Positions 45,002-53,916 of a stretch of 64,000 nt of DNA are shown one piece after another; the stretch's first letter is position 1, and every line of letters begins with the position of its first letter. A program made the translations under genes and the position numbers. The notes beneath the pieces are model-generated. The model was not told where the DNA came from. It made no database searches and was given only the letters and a program-made list of their open reading frames with translations. This DNA comes from CAYTLW01 sp964438735 (lineage in GTDB: Bacteria > Myxococcota_A > UBA9042): the NCBI GenBank assembly GCA_964438735.1, contig CAYTLW010000002.1, positions 1 through 64,000 on the forward strand, written 5' to 3'.

Positions 45002-45958
45002 TCAGCTCAGCAGACCCTCGGTCTCGTACTCGTGGATCAGCTTCTCGGCGTCCAACGCGGCCATGCAGCCCATGCCGGCGGCGGTGATCGCCTGCCGGTA
45101 GCGACTGTCGGCCACGTCGCCAGCAGCGAACACACCGCGGGCCGAGGTGGCCGTGTTGTCGTGCACCTGGATGTAGCCATCGTCTCGCAACTCGATATGG
45201 CCATCGAAGATCGCCGTATTCGGCGTATGCCCGATGCCCATGAAGACGCCCTGACAATCCATGATCTCCACGTTGTCATCGACCGAGGAGACCAGGCGCA
45301 CCGCCTCGACCCGCTCCTCGCCCAGGATCTCGTCCACCTTGCGGTTCCAGGCGACCTTGATCTTGGGGTTGTGCAGCGCGCGCTCGGCCATGATCTTGGA
45401 GGCACGGAACTCGTCGCGACGGTGGATGATGGTCACCTCGCTGGCGAATCGGGTCAGGAAGGTGGCCTCTTCCATGGCGGTGTCGCCGCCGCCGACCACG
45501 GCCACGTGCATGTCCTTGAAGAAGGCACCATCGCAGGTCGCGCAGGCCGACACGCCGCGATTGGTCAGCCGCTCTTCGCCGGGTACACCCAGCCAGCGGG
45601 CGTTGGCGCCCGTGGCGATGATCACCGTCGCGGTCTCGAGCCACTCGCCTTCGACCTTGACCTTGAGTGGGAAGCCGGAGAAATCCACCTCTTCAGCGAC
45701 CGCATCCTTGTGCTCGCTGCCGAACCGCTTGGACTGGGCCCGGCAGCGATCGATCAACTCCGGGCCGGTCACGCTATCGGGGAATCCCGGGTAGTTTTCC
45801 ACTTCGGTCGTGATCATCAGCTGACCGCCAGGCGTCATCAGCTCGCCGGCGGGCAGGAAGCCGCCCTCCAGGACCAGGGGTTCCAACTCGGCGCGCGCGG
45901 TGTAGATGGCCGCCGTGAGGCCAGCCGGTCCGCTGCCGATGATGATGACTTTGCGCAT
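45002..45958 (-). CDS. trxB: Thioredoxin reductase
   Basis: NADPH-dependent flavoenzyme reducing thioredoxin in the cytoplasm. 318 aa from ATG 45958. FAD-binding Rossmann GSGPAGLTAAIYTARA at the start, redox-active CATC (Cys139/Cys142), NADPH-binding GGGDTAMEEATFLTRFA, and the C-terminal FAD motif GVFAAGDVADSRYRQAITAAGMG. The family layout is complete. It is followed by an unrelated lipoprotein gene upstream and converges on murI. Confidence 0.95.
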   Translation of the reverse strand: MRKVIIIGSGPAGLTAAIYTARAELEPLVLEGGFLPAGELMTPGGQLMITTEVENYPGFPDSVTGPELIDRCRAQSKRFGSEHKDAVAEEVDFSGFPLKVKVEGEWLETATVIIATGANARWLGVPGEERLTNRGVSACATCDGAFFKDMHVAVVGGGDTAMEEATFLTRFASEVTIIHRRDEFRASKIMAERALHNPKIKVAWNRKVDEILGEERVEAVRLVSSVDDNVEIMDCQGVFMGIGHTPNTAIFDGHIELRDDGYIQVHDNTATSARGVFAAGDVADSRYRQAITAAGMGCMAALDAEKLIHEYETEGLLS

Positions 45959-46079
45959 GTCCGCTCTCCGCCGGGTCTCCCCGAGTCGTTCGTTGGGGTT
46001 CGATCGCGATCGACGACCCTTCGCTTGGGCAGCCGTCCAGCCGGGGCAAGGTAGCGCGCGCTCTGGCGCCGTCAACCGC

Positions 46080-48083
46080 TCAGGGTTGTTGGGCCAGTTG
46101 ACCTGCGGCGACCAGGATCTCATAGGCGCCATTGGCGTCGGTCACTGCCGATCCGAGCACCTGGGTGTCGACCACCAGCTGCGCGATGTTCGGCTTCATA
46201 CCGGACTTGGGCGGCGTCTTGTTCACCTCAGGCTGCAACTTCGCCAGGCCATTGGCCAACACGTCGATGACCACACCCGCCACCGCGCCGCCCGAGGGGC
46301 CGTAGACGTGCCCCACCATCAAACTCGGCGGCGGCACGCTCAGGTCGAGCACTTTGGCCTGGGCCTTGCCGCCGTCGGCCGTCTTCTGCGGCGGGCAGAC
46401 ATCGACCACCTTGATGAGCGCCCGCGCGAGCCCGCTACCCTGTGGCGGCTCCACCAGGACGGCGTAACGGCCGGCGTCCAGGTACGCGTCATACTGGCCG
46501 GAATCGTGGCCTTGCACCGCGATGGGAGCCTCGGGTCGCGGGAACATCTCGGCCGCTTCGCCGACACACTTGGGCATCGCCCCCAACAAGGGCTTGAAGA
46601 GGATCGTCGGCGAGACGACGGGCAGGTTGCGGAAGTCGGTCACCTCACCGCGCACCGTGGGACGGTGCTCGCAGGGCAGCGGGATGTTGACCGGCTCTGC
46701 GCCGCCTCCTTTGGAGTCCTTCTTCCCGCCGGCCGCCTTGATGGGGATGGGACCACGCCAGGCGGCGCCCGCGGCGAGTGGAGGTGGCAGGATCGACGCG
46801 GTGGCCTCTCCTGCGGGCAATTGAAGGGTCTTCTCGTGGGTGATCACATCGCCGCCCTTGTCGTCGGTCGTGGTCCGCGTGATCACCACGTGCCCTCCGG
46901 CGTTGGTCAACCCGGTGCGCTCGAAATACAGCTCCGAGAAGGCCGCGACCGGCTTGCTGGCGGAACCGCTGCCGCGGCAGACCTGGGGCGCGTCGATGAT
47001 GGTATGCCGCAGCGTGGCCCGGGCGCCGGCCACGGGATTGTTGGTCTCCTTCTCCACGACCTTGGGCCGGAAATCGACCATGGCACCGGGGCCGGGCAGA
47101 TCGCCCAGGTGCAGATCACCCAGATCGTGCTTTATGGCACCCTTGGCCAGCACCTTGTTCAAATCGATTGGCTGCGCCAGGACGCCGTAGGGCAAGGTCG
47201 TGTCCACATCATGGGGCTGGAACTTCAACCAGACGATGGTACCGACCGGGTTGGCGTGGATGACGAAGGTGCCGTCGGCCCCGGTGACCGCGCGCGTCGA
47301 CCGCCGACGTCCCTGGGCATCGGCCAGGCGTACCTGCAAGCCGGCCACGCCGGTACACGCCTCGCCGCAGGGCGTCGGAGCGATGGTCGAGTCACAGTTC
47401 AGCGACGGCGGCTGCCCCCTCACGATTCGACCATGAACCTGCAGCAACTGGTCTTCGACGGGCAGGTCGAACTGCCATAGATCGCTGGCACCACCAACGA
47501 ATCGCTGTGTGTAGAACGGCGGAATATCATCGATTTGCGGCCAGAACAGCACATTGTAGGAGTGGCCGGGCTGGACCCGCAATTGGAATCCAAAGCTCCG
47601 ATCTTCCAGTTCGCCGCCTTCGGCAGGCAGGCTGACGGTGAACTTCTTCTTGTCGAAAGAGGTGGCCTTGTAGCTGAGCCAGGTGCCTTCGAGGCTTCCA
47701 GGGGTCGTGGCGATCAGGGTTCCTGGCACCGATTCGTCCAGCAATCCCCGGCTGACGGTGCCGTGAATGGCGGCCGGCGGCGTGAGGTTCCAGTTGCGCC
47801 ACTGTTCGTGATCCGGACCGCCGATGGTGGTCTTGAAGTGCTCGACCACGAGGCCGGTGCTGCCGGAGGGCTGAAGGCGCAGGATCAGCTCGCTCTGGCT
47901 GGTCGGCGTCTGGACGCAGAAACGACCTTCATGGCAGCGGGTCCCGGCGCAGTCCTCGTCGGTTGTGCAAGCGCCGGTGACGACGACGTCGTCGGCGCCC
48001 GATTGGCATCCGATCAACGCCGCGGCAGACAACGCGAGCGTCATCGGCAGGAGCGCGACAATGAAGGCCTGGCAGGTGCGCAT
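46080..48083 (-). CDS. Large secreted lipoprotein with carboxypeptidase-regulatory-like beta domains
   Basis: 667 aa from ATG 48083. Lipoprotein signal (FIVALLPMTLALSAAALIGC), then a Cys-rich motif typical of Myxococcota lipoproteins (CTTDEDCAGTRCHEGRFC). The body is a chain of Ig-like/transthyretin-like beta domains: GRIVRGQPPSLNCD, GVAGLQVRLADAQGRR with GADGTFVIHANP, VRGEVTDFRNLPVVSP, and GHVYGPSGGAVAGVVIDVL with DANGAYEILVAAG. These match carboxypeptidase-regulatory-like domains, which are adhesive or structural. Probably outer-membrane or surface exposed. No strong ribosome site precedes the chosen ATG. Confidence 0.8.
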   Translation of the reverse strand: MRTCQAFIVALLPMTLALSAAALIGCQSGADDVVVTGACTTDEDCAGTRCHEGRFCVQTPTSQSELILRLQPSGSTGLVVEHFKTTIGGPDHEQWRNWNLTPPAAIHGTVSRGLLDESVPGTLIATTPGSLEGTWLSYKATSFDKKKFTVSLPAEGGELEDRSFGFQLRVQPGHSYNVLFWPQIDDIPPFYTQRFVGGASDLWQFDLPVEDQLLQVHGRIVRGQPPSLNCDSTIAPTPCGEACTGVAGLQVRLADAQGRRRSTRAVTGADGTFVIHANPVGTIVWLKFQPHDVDTTLPYGVLAQPIDLNKVLAKGAIKHDLGDLHLGDLPGPGAMVDFRPKVVEKETNNPVAGARATLRHTIIDAPQVCRGSGSASKPVAAFSELYFERTGLTNAGGHVVITRTTTDDKGGDVITHEKTLQLPAGEATASILPPPLAAGAAWRGPIPIKAAGGKKDSKGGGAEPVNIPLPCEHRPTVRGEVTDFRNLPVVSPTILFKPLLGAMPKCVGEAAEMFPRPEAPIAVQGHDSGQYDAYLDAGRYAVLVEPPQGSGLARALIKVVDVCPPQKTADGGKAQAKVLDLSVPPPSLMVGHVYGPSGGAVAGVVIDVLANGLAKLQPEVNKTPPKSGMKPNIAQLVVDTQVLGSAVTDANGAYEILVAAGQLAQQP

Positions 48084-48220
48084 CTGGGTCACTGACGACC
48101 GCGGCGAGCCGTTCTCCTTGGAGGTTTCTGTCTCGGTCGGGAACCTCCCGCACCCCCGCAGCGTACGCATGCCCGCGGGCGTCTGCCAGCGCACCGGGCC
48201 CCACGTTGCCCACCGGGCGA

Positions 48221-48724
48221 TCATGGGCAGTCTCCGGTCAATTCGACCTGCCACTCGACCCAGTCGTAGGCGGTGTCTTTGGGAAAATCGAATGGATTCG
48301 TGGACACATCTGACTTCAACGCAGCCTCAGAGACGACCAGAAGCAGCTTGTGGCTGTCTTTCAGCGGGCTGATGAATGCCTTGCAGGGCGCCAGTACGCA
48401 GAGCTCTGCGCCAGCGCAGGTGACGTAGTTCTGAACGGGAATCCCGGTGGTCGGGTCGAAGTCACTGTACCAGGCGTAGCGCAGGGGACCGTTGATATCG
48501 CGATCTTCGACGGCGGTGCGCACATCGTACTTCGCCAGGTCCCCTCGGTCGACGGGCGCGGTGTCATCCAGAGACGGCTCGAGGAGGTTCTTGTTGATGT
48601 GAATGAGCGGCTCGTCGGCGACGGGGATCGGCAAGGGTTCGGGCAGGACCACACAGCCCGCAGCCCACACGCTGGCCAGCAGCAGAGATGTCAGCGATTC
48701 GGCCAGTACCCGGCGGGCCGACAT
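48221..48724 (-). CDS. Small lipoprotein of unknown function
   Basis: 167 aa from ATG 48724. Lipoprotein signal (VLAESLTSLLLASVWAAGC). The mature part contains three further Cys (VTCAGAELCVLAPC), possibly disulfide-bonded, and no recognised domain. It lies 137 bp upstream of the large beta-domain lipoprotein on the same strand, and the two may be cotranscribed and act together at the envelope. The frame is open further upstream, but only this start gives a signal peptide. Confidence 0.72.
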   Translation of the reverse strand: MSARRVLAESLTSLLLASVWAAGCVVLPEPLPIPVADEPLIHINKNLLEPSLDDTAPVDRGDLAKYDVRTAVEDRDINGPLRYAWYSDFDPTTGIPVQNYVTCAGAELCVLAPCKAFISPLKDSHKLLLVVSEAALKSDVSTNPFDFPKDTAYDWVEWQVELTGDCP

Positions 48725-48926
48725 GGCACATCTGCCGGCCGCCTCGGTCTTTGATGCTGGGCGATGCTTCGACATCCGACTTCGATGACCCCGCGGGGCA
48801 GCACCGCGAGAAGGTGTCGCGGCCGGCCCGCATGGCCCCGTTCCATCAAGGATGACATCGCCCCCCAAGGGCGGCAAATCCGTGGCCCGTGGAGCCTGGA
48901 GTTCGCGTGTTCGGATGGGGCTGCAG

Positions 48927-51899
48927 CTATTTCTGAGCGGCCTTGAGTTCGCCCCTGGCGAGCTCGAGCAGTCGCTTGTAGTGCGCGTTTTTCGGGTCGG
49001 ACTTCACCGCCTTCTTCAAGTACAGGACCTTGAGCTTGGCGTTGGTCGACTTCTGCGCCAGCGAGGCCATCTTCGAGGCTCGCTTCTGCGCCGCGGTCAT
49101 TGGTTTGCTACCGGTCGACGCCTTCTTCTTGGTCGTCTTGGCAGCAGGCTTCTTGGCAGCAGGCTTCTTGGCAGCGGCCTTCTTCGCAGCGGCCTTCTTC
49201 GCAGCAGCCTTCTTCACAGCGGCGGCCTTGGCGGCAGCGGCCTTCTTCGCAGCGGCGGCCTTGGCGGCAGCGGCCTTCTTCGCAGCGGCCTTGTCCGCCG
49301 CAGCCTTCTTCGCGGCGGCGGCTTTGGCAGCAGCGGACTTGGCAGCAGCGGACTTGGCGGCGGCGGCCTTTTTGGCAGCAGCCTTGTCCGCGGCAGCCTT
49401 CTTCGCAGCGGCGGCCTTGGCGGCGGCAGCCTTGTTGGCAGCGGCCTTGGCAGCAGCGGCCTTGTCAGCGGCGGCCTTGGCGGCGGCCTGTTCAGCGACA
49501 GCCTGGGCAGCGGCGACCTTTTCCGCAGCGGCCTCATCGGCGATGGCCTGCGCCTTGAGTCGCTCCTCTTCGGCGCCGGCGGCCTTTTGGATCTCCCGCT
49601 TGGCGCGTTCGGCGAGGGCAGCGCCAGGCGCATGATCAGGACGCAACGCCAACACGGCCTGCGCCTTCTTCAGAGCAGCCGGCGCGTCGGTGGCCAGCAG
49701 GCTCTCACCGTCTGCCATCAGCTGTTTGATCCTGGCCTCTTCATCGGATGCGCCGGCGTCATCCGCCGCGATCGCTCCGCCACCAGCGTCGGGTGCTGCA
49801 GGGGTCGGCTCGACGGCGGCCGGTTCGACGGCGGCCGGTTCGACCGTAGTGGTCGCCTCTTCGGCTGCAGCGGTCACACTCACGGCCGCAGCGGGATCTG
49901 CGGCGCCATCATCGGCATCCGCCCCGACATTGGTCGGCGGAGCATTCTTGTGCTCGTCCGGGATGCTGCGAATCACGTACAAGGTCGAGGCAGCGGCGGC
50001 GAGCAGCACCACCACCAGCACGATCACCAGGCCACGGCTCAACCCCGTGTGGGGCGCTGGCGGCTCTTCGTGATGGAGATCGACGTCCTCACCGGGGGGC
50101 TTGGCGGCGTCAAAGAAAGCGCTTTCGGCCATGGTCACGCGCATGGTGCGCTCGGTCATGGGCCGACGACGCTTCTTCTTCTTTTCGCCGGGCGCGGTCG
50201 TGGTGACGACGGGACCAGCCTTTTCGTCCTTCTTGTCCTTCTTGTCCTTCTTGTCCTTCTTGCCCTTCTTGTCCTTTTCGTCTTTGGCGTCAGCGACCGG
50301 CGCCGCTTCCTTCTTGTCGGGATCGTCGGTCTTGGCCTTATCGGCCCCAGCGGGCTCGGCCGCGGCCTTGGAGTCCACCACCGGCGTGTCCGACTGGGTG
50401 TCCTTGACGCTGTCCGAGTCAGCAGCGGCGACCGCTTCGCTCAGGGCCTTGGACAGGACCACCTTCGGCTTGTCCTTCTTCTTGCCCCGACGGCGACCCT
50501 TGCGGCCACGTCGGCCACGCTTGGAGCCGCTACCGGCTTCCTCTTCTGCGGTCTCCGTCTTGCGGGTGTCGGCCACCTCGGCGGCGGGCACATCGACCAC
50601 ATCCTGCGACAACGCCTCGGCGACCGCCGATGCGCTCATCTTCATGGTGGTGTCGGTCGGGACCTCGCCGCCCTCGAGGTTGAGGGTGCCCATGGGCAAC
50701 GTCTGTCCGCTGATGGCGTCCAAACCCTCGGGCAGATCCAACTTCTCGGCGTCGACACCGGCGTCGATGGTCGGGGTATCTTTGTCGGCCGCAGGGGCTT
50801 CGGAGGCGGCTTCTTGAGCGGGCGCCGCGGCTTCTTCTGCCGCATCGTCAGCGGCTGCATCCTTGGCGGCCGCATCCTTGGCGGCCGTATCCTCAACTGC
50901 CGCATCCTTGACGGTCGCATCCGGCGACGGGGCACTGGTGGCATCGGCCGACAGCGCCTCCAACTGTGTGGTCACCGTCTCGTCTGGCGGGATGACCGCA
51001 GCGGCGGCTGGCGCGGCCTCGGAACTCCGACCCGCTGGTGGAGCGGGTACCTGTTCTGACAGGGCAGGCGCCCAACGCTGTGCGGCCTCCATCAACGAAG
51101 CCAGCCAGTCCGCACTGCTGGGCCGCTTGTCCGGATTCTTGTTCAGCGCTGGCGCGATGGCGGCCTGAAGGTCCTTGACGCCCTTGAGGGCCGGCTTGAC
51201 CAGATCGAGGCGCAGCGGCTTCTCGATCGCCTGGCGCTTGAGGGTCATCAGCGGCTGGCTGGACCGGAAAGGCGGCTTGCCTGCCGCCAGCGCCCAGATC
51301 ACCAGCGCCGCTGAGTAGAGATCCGAGGACGCCGTCGCATCACGGCCCTTGCAGACTTCGGCCGCCATGAATTCGGGCAGGCCATAGAAGCCGTCGGCGC
51401 TCGCGCCGGTGGCGTACGGTGGCAGCAGGCGCCACCAGCCGAAGCCGAAGACCCGCACGGCACTGTCCAGGCCGGCGCCATCCAGAGCGACGCGATGGGG
51501 TCCCAGGTCCAGATGCCGCACGTTGGCGCTCGCCGCATGCTCCAGGGCACGACCCAGACTGCTGCCCAGATGCAGCAACGCTGGCATGTCGGTGCGGGTA
51601 CGGGCCGCCAACAGCTCGCTGAGCAGGCTTCCTTCCGCCCCTTCGATCAACAACCAGCGACGGTCGCCATCGGCTCCCCATTCGGTGGTCAGCAGCACAT
51701 CGGGGGCGTCGGCCAGGGTCGCGTTATCGGCGACGATGGCGTCCAGGGTTGCGTCATCGACCTCAAGCCCTTCGGCGAGCTGCAGGAGCAGCCTGGTCTG
51801 GCTGGAGGTATCGTCGGCGACGCGATGCAATTGTCCGAGCTTGCTCGTCTCGAGCGTCGTCTGCACAACGAAACGGTCGGCGATGCGGATGTCGCTCAT
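48927..51899 (-). CDS. Transmembrane pseudokinase with Lys/Ala-rich histone-H1-like repeat
   Basis: 990 aa. Residues 1-275 have the Ser/Thr kinase fold pattern but lack the VAIK lysine (TRLLLQLAEG). The catalytic loop is RHLDLGPHRVAL (128-139; Lys and Asn lost), and DFG is replaced by FGFG (151-154); SSDLYSAALVIWALAAGKPPF is conserved. A low-complexity Ala/Asp/Lys region follows, then one membrane helix near residues 621-643, an acidic segment, and about 130 residues of AAKKAAAAKA-type repeats resembling histone H1 tails (roughly 800-935), ending in a short helical tail (LKVLYLKKAVKSDPKNAHY), TPR-like. The repeat is on the non-cytoplasmic side if the kinase fold is cytoplasmic. Confidence 0.85.
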   Translation of the reverse strand: MSDIRIADRFVVQTTLETSKLGQLHRVADDTSSQTRLLLQLAEGLEVDDATLDAIVADNATLADAPDVLLTTEWGADGDRRWLLIEGAEGSLLSELLAARTRTDMPALLHLGSSLGRALEHAASANVRHLDLGPHRVALDGAGLDSAVRVFGFGWWRLLPPYATGASADGFYGLPEFMAAEVCKGRDATASSDLYSAALVIWALAAGKPPFRSSQPLMTLKRQAIEKPLRLDLVKPALKGVKDLQAAIAPALNKNPDKRPSSADWLASLMEAAQRWAPALSEQVPAPPAGRSSEAAPAAAAVIPPDETVTTQLEALSADATSAPSPDATVKDAAVEDTAAKDAAAKDAAADDAAEEAAAPAQEAASEAPAADKDTPTIDAGVDAEKLDLPEGLDAISGQTLPMGTLNLEGGEVPTDTTMKMSASAVAEALSQDVVDVPAAEVADTRKTETAEEEAGSGSKRGRRGRKGRRRGKKKDKPKVVLSKALSEAVAAADSDSVKDTQSDTPVVDSKAAAEPAGADKAKTDDPDKKEAAPVADAKDEKDKKGKKDKKDKKDKKDEKAGPVVTTTAPGEKKKKRRRPMTERTMRVTMAESAFFDAAKPPGEDVDLHHEEPPAPHTGLSRGLVIVLVVVLLAAAASTLYVIRSIPDEHKNAPPTNVGADADDGAADPAAAVSVTAAAEEATTTVEPAAVEPAAVEPTPAAPDAGGGAIAADDAGASDEEARIKQLMADGESLLATDAPAALKKAQAVLALRPDHAPGAALAERAKREIQKAAGAEEERLKAQAIADEAAAEKVAAAQAVAEQAAAKAAADKAAAAKAAANKAAAAKAAAAKKAAADKAAAKKAAAAKSAAAKSAAAKAAAAKKAAADKAAAKKAAAAKAAAAKKAAAAKAAAVKKAAAKKAAAKKAAAKKPAAKKPAAKTTKKKASTGSKPMTAAQKRASKMASLAQKSTNAKLKVLYLKKAVKSDPKNAHYKRLLELARGELKAAQK
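49137..49490. repeat. Low-complexity repeat coding for Lys/Ala tract
   Basis: Imperfect tandem copies of gcggccttct/ggcagcgg-type units encode Ala-Lys-rich protein inside the pseudokinase gene. Unit length varies, so it is protein low complexity rather than a CRISPR or satellite array. Confidence 0.85.
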
Positions 51900-52006
51900 C
51901 TGTTCTGGACCTCGTGGATCGCGCCATGCGAAGCGCTGGTGTCGCGCTGGAGGGCGGATTCCGGCGCACCATCATAGGCTGGTGCAAAGGGCGCGGCAAC
52001 CCGCGC

Positions 52007-52429
52007 TCAGACCACTGGTTCTGCCGCTTGAGGGTAGTGCGACAGGCCGATTCGGTTGCCTTCCGGGTCCTCCACGTAGAGCGTCCACTGGCTCTCTGAG
52101 ACCACGCGTACGCCGTGAAGATCGAACCAGTCGTGCCACTTGTCGCGGTTGTGCAGGAAGATCTGCAACGCCAGCAGGTGCAGGCCGGGCTCATCACTTC
52201 GCCACGGGCGGCGGTTCACAGGCCCCCGACAGCGCTCCAATGCGACGATGCCGATACCGCAACCAAGCCAGACGCTACGATCCCCCGGGGGCTCCCCTTC
52301 CGCGGCCGGCCAACGGCGCACAACGGGCATTCGCAGGACCTTGTGATAGAAGCGAACCATACTGTCGAGATCGCGACACTGAACGGCCACGTGGTGGACT
52401 CCGCCGGGTCCGATCGGCGGCACTGCCAT
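52007..52429 (-). CDS. Glyoxalase/VOC-superfamily protein
   Basis: 140 aa from ATG 52429, with GGAGAGAG upstream. The fold pattern is that of one VOC domain pair: GGVHHVAVQCRDLDSMVRFYHKVLRM at the start (metal-ligand His), VALERC, LHLLALQIF, then the second half HGVRVVSESQWTLYVEDPEGNRIGL (Glu ligand in ...EDPEGN). VOC proteins include glyoxalases, dioxygenases and fosfomycin/bleomycin resistance enzymes; the substrate cannot be told. MurA here already carries an Asp expected to resist fosfomycin, so a FosA role has no special support. Divergent from the next lipoprotein gene. Confidence 0.82.
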   Translation of the reverse strand: MAVPPIGPGGVHHVAVQCRDLDSMVRFYHKVLRMPVVRRWPAAEGEPPGDRSVWLGCGIGIVALERCRGPVNRRPWRSDEPGLHLLALQIFLHNRDKWHDWFDLHGVRVVSESQWTLYVEDPEGNRIGLSHYPQAAEPVV

Positions 52430-52469
52430 GGTCTCTCTCCATCTGGCGCGGGTGGGCGCCGGTCCGAGC

Positions 52470-52502
52470 TTCATCAAGCTTTGTGTACGTTCATCAAGCT
52501 TT
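52470..52502. repeat. 13-bp direct repeat pair with 20-bp period
   Basis: TTCATCAAGCTTT occurs at 52470-52482 and 52490-52502, between the divergent VOC gene and lipoprotein gene. The 20-bp period is two helical turns, so both copies face the same side of the DNA, as in tandem operators. Confidence 0.6.
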
Positions 52503-52583
52503 CTGTGGGCCGTTGGAGCGCTGTCGACACCCGTGCATCCGTCGAGTAGAGTCAGCGCCCTGATTCGGGGGAGAGTGAACCAG

Positions 52584-53126
52584 ATGCGAATCGGAGACAA
52601 GCCTGTGGGAGCCTCGTCGGTCTCGCTTGCGAACCTTGTTTTGGCGTTTGTCATCACGGTGATCGCAGCCGGCTGCGGTGGCCCCGATTTTGAGGCTGTG
52701 GCCAGCTACAAGGGATTTCTGGAGCAGGCCAAGCCGTCCTTGAACAAGATGAACCGGGTCCGAGAGGACCTGTTCCAGTTGAGTGATCCGGATCAGGTGC
52801 TGCCGAAATTCCGGGACGAGCTGTTGCCGGAGGTCAAGACGCTGGCGCGGCTGGCCAACGAGCATCCGACCCCCGAGGTCAAGCGGCTGGCCGAGATCCA
52901 TGTGACCTTGCGCAACGTCATGCGCGACTACTCCGAGTCAACGGGCAAGCTCGTCGATCGACTGGAGAAGATCGCCGCCGGCGACGAAAAGGACGACAGC
53001 AAGCGCGATCGCCTGCGCGAACAGGCGGTGATCTCCTGGGGTGAAGACGACCAGAAGTTCGGCAGCCACATGGAGACGTTGGCCGCCGACCTGACGCGCT
53101 ACCTCGACGACCAGATGAAGCAATAG
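52584..53126 (+). CDS. Lipoprotein with helical domain, unknown function
   Basis: 180 aa from ATG 52584 (a GGGGGAGAG tract lies upstream). Lipoprotein signal (LANLVLAFVITVIAAGC). The mature part is helical and charged (YKGFLEQAKPSLNKMNRV, FRDELLPEVKTLARLANEHP, YLDDQMKQ), without a known domain. Convergent with jag, 42 bp apart. Confidence 0.72.
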   Translation: MRIGDKPVGASSVSLANLVLAFVITVIAAGCGGPDFEAVASYKGFLEQAKPSLNKMNRVREDLFQLSDPDQVLPKFRDELLPEVKTLARLANEHPTPEVKRLAEIHVTLRNVMRDYSESTGKLVDRLEKIAAGDEKDDSKRDRLREQAVISWGEDDQKFGSHMETLAADLTRYLDDQMKQ

Positions 53127-53168
53127 GCCCGCGCAAGGCGCCTGACCTGAACCATTTCGATGCGCCGC

Positions 53169-53885
53169 TCAGCGACGACGTCGGCCTCGACCGCCGCCGC
53201 CCGGTGCGACCACCAGCAGCTTGCGATCGGGCTCGCCTACGGTCTGCACGTTAACGCCGGAAGTGCGATTGAACTGCGAGGCCAGTTGGCGCAGCTCGCC
53301 GGGCTCGACGGGCCCGATGGCGATGGCCTTGCCGCTCTGCTGCACCTTGCGCGCGATGGCGATGGCCATCTTGTCCAGGCCGTCTGAGCGCCTGGCGCGA
53401 AAACCATCCGCTTCCAGGTTGAGCCGCGTTCGTTTGATGGCGTGCCGGTTGATGGCCTTGTTGAGCAGGAACTGCAGCGACTCCCAGGCCCGGCCATCCA
53501 GGGTGGCCCCTTCCGGCCGGGTGATGGGACCGATCTTCAAGGCGACCTGTTCGCTGTCCACCTTGGCTTCGACGGCCTCGACCTCGACGCCGATCAACTG
53601 CAGCGCCTTGCGGGCCACGTCGTCGGCGATCTTGGTCTTGTCTTCGATGGATACATGCACCCGACGGGGTCGGCGCGGACGATCGCTGCCAGATGATCCA
53701 CGCTGGCCCTTCTGCTTCGCCGATGCCTCTGCTGGCACCGCTGGCTCGGCGGCGTCATCTGAAGGGGCAGCGGCTGCTGCATCATCGGACGGCGCCGGCT
53801 CTGTGCTCGACGCCGGCTCCACCGGCTCGTCGACCGCTTCTGCTTCGCCGGTCGCCGCCGGTTCCTTCTGCTCGTTGCCCACCAT
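53169..53885 (-). CDS. jag: RNA-binding protein Jag/KhpB (KH and R3H domains)
   Basis: 238 aa. Residues 1-75 are Pro/Ala/Asp-rich. Then a Jag-N-like segment, a KH domain (LQLIGVEVEAVEAKVD, IGPITRPEGATLDGRAWESLQFLLNKAIN), and a C-terminal R3H domain (DGLDKMAIAIARKVQQSG, GELRQLASQFNRTSGVN), ending in basic GRGRRRR. KhpB binds RNA and influences cell division/elongation in other bacteria. It sits next to yidC, as in most bacteria, within the rpmH-rnpA-yidD-yidC-jag run. Confidence 0.9.
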   Translation of the reverse strand: MVGNEQKEPAATGEAEAVDEPVEPASSTEPAPSDDAAAAAPSDDAAEPAVPAEASAKQKGQRGSSGSDRPRRPRRVHVSIEDKTKIADDVARKALQLIGVEVEAVEAKVDSEQVALKIGPITRPEGATLDGRAWESLQFLLNKAINRHAIKRTRLNLEADGFRARRSDGLDKMAIAIARKVQQSGKAIAIGPVEPGELRQLASQFNRTSGVNVQTVGEPDRKLLVVAPGGGGRGRRRR

Positions 53886-53916
53886 TGCGATTCCCCCGAT
53901 CCCCAGCGCCGCCGAC

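Noticed and set aside
49137..49490. Repeat array suggesting CRISPR or satellite DNA
   Set aside because: Units are short, vary in length, have no regular spacers and stay in frame, giving a Lys/Ala-rich protein tract.
52007..52429. VOC protein as a fosfomycin-resistance (FosA) enzyme
   Set aside because: Only generic VOC motifs are visible, and the Asp-type MurA would make such an enzyme unnecessary.
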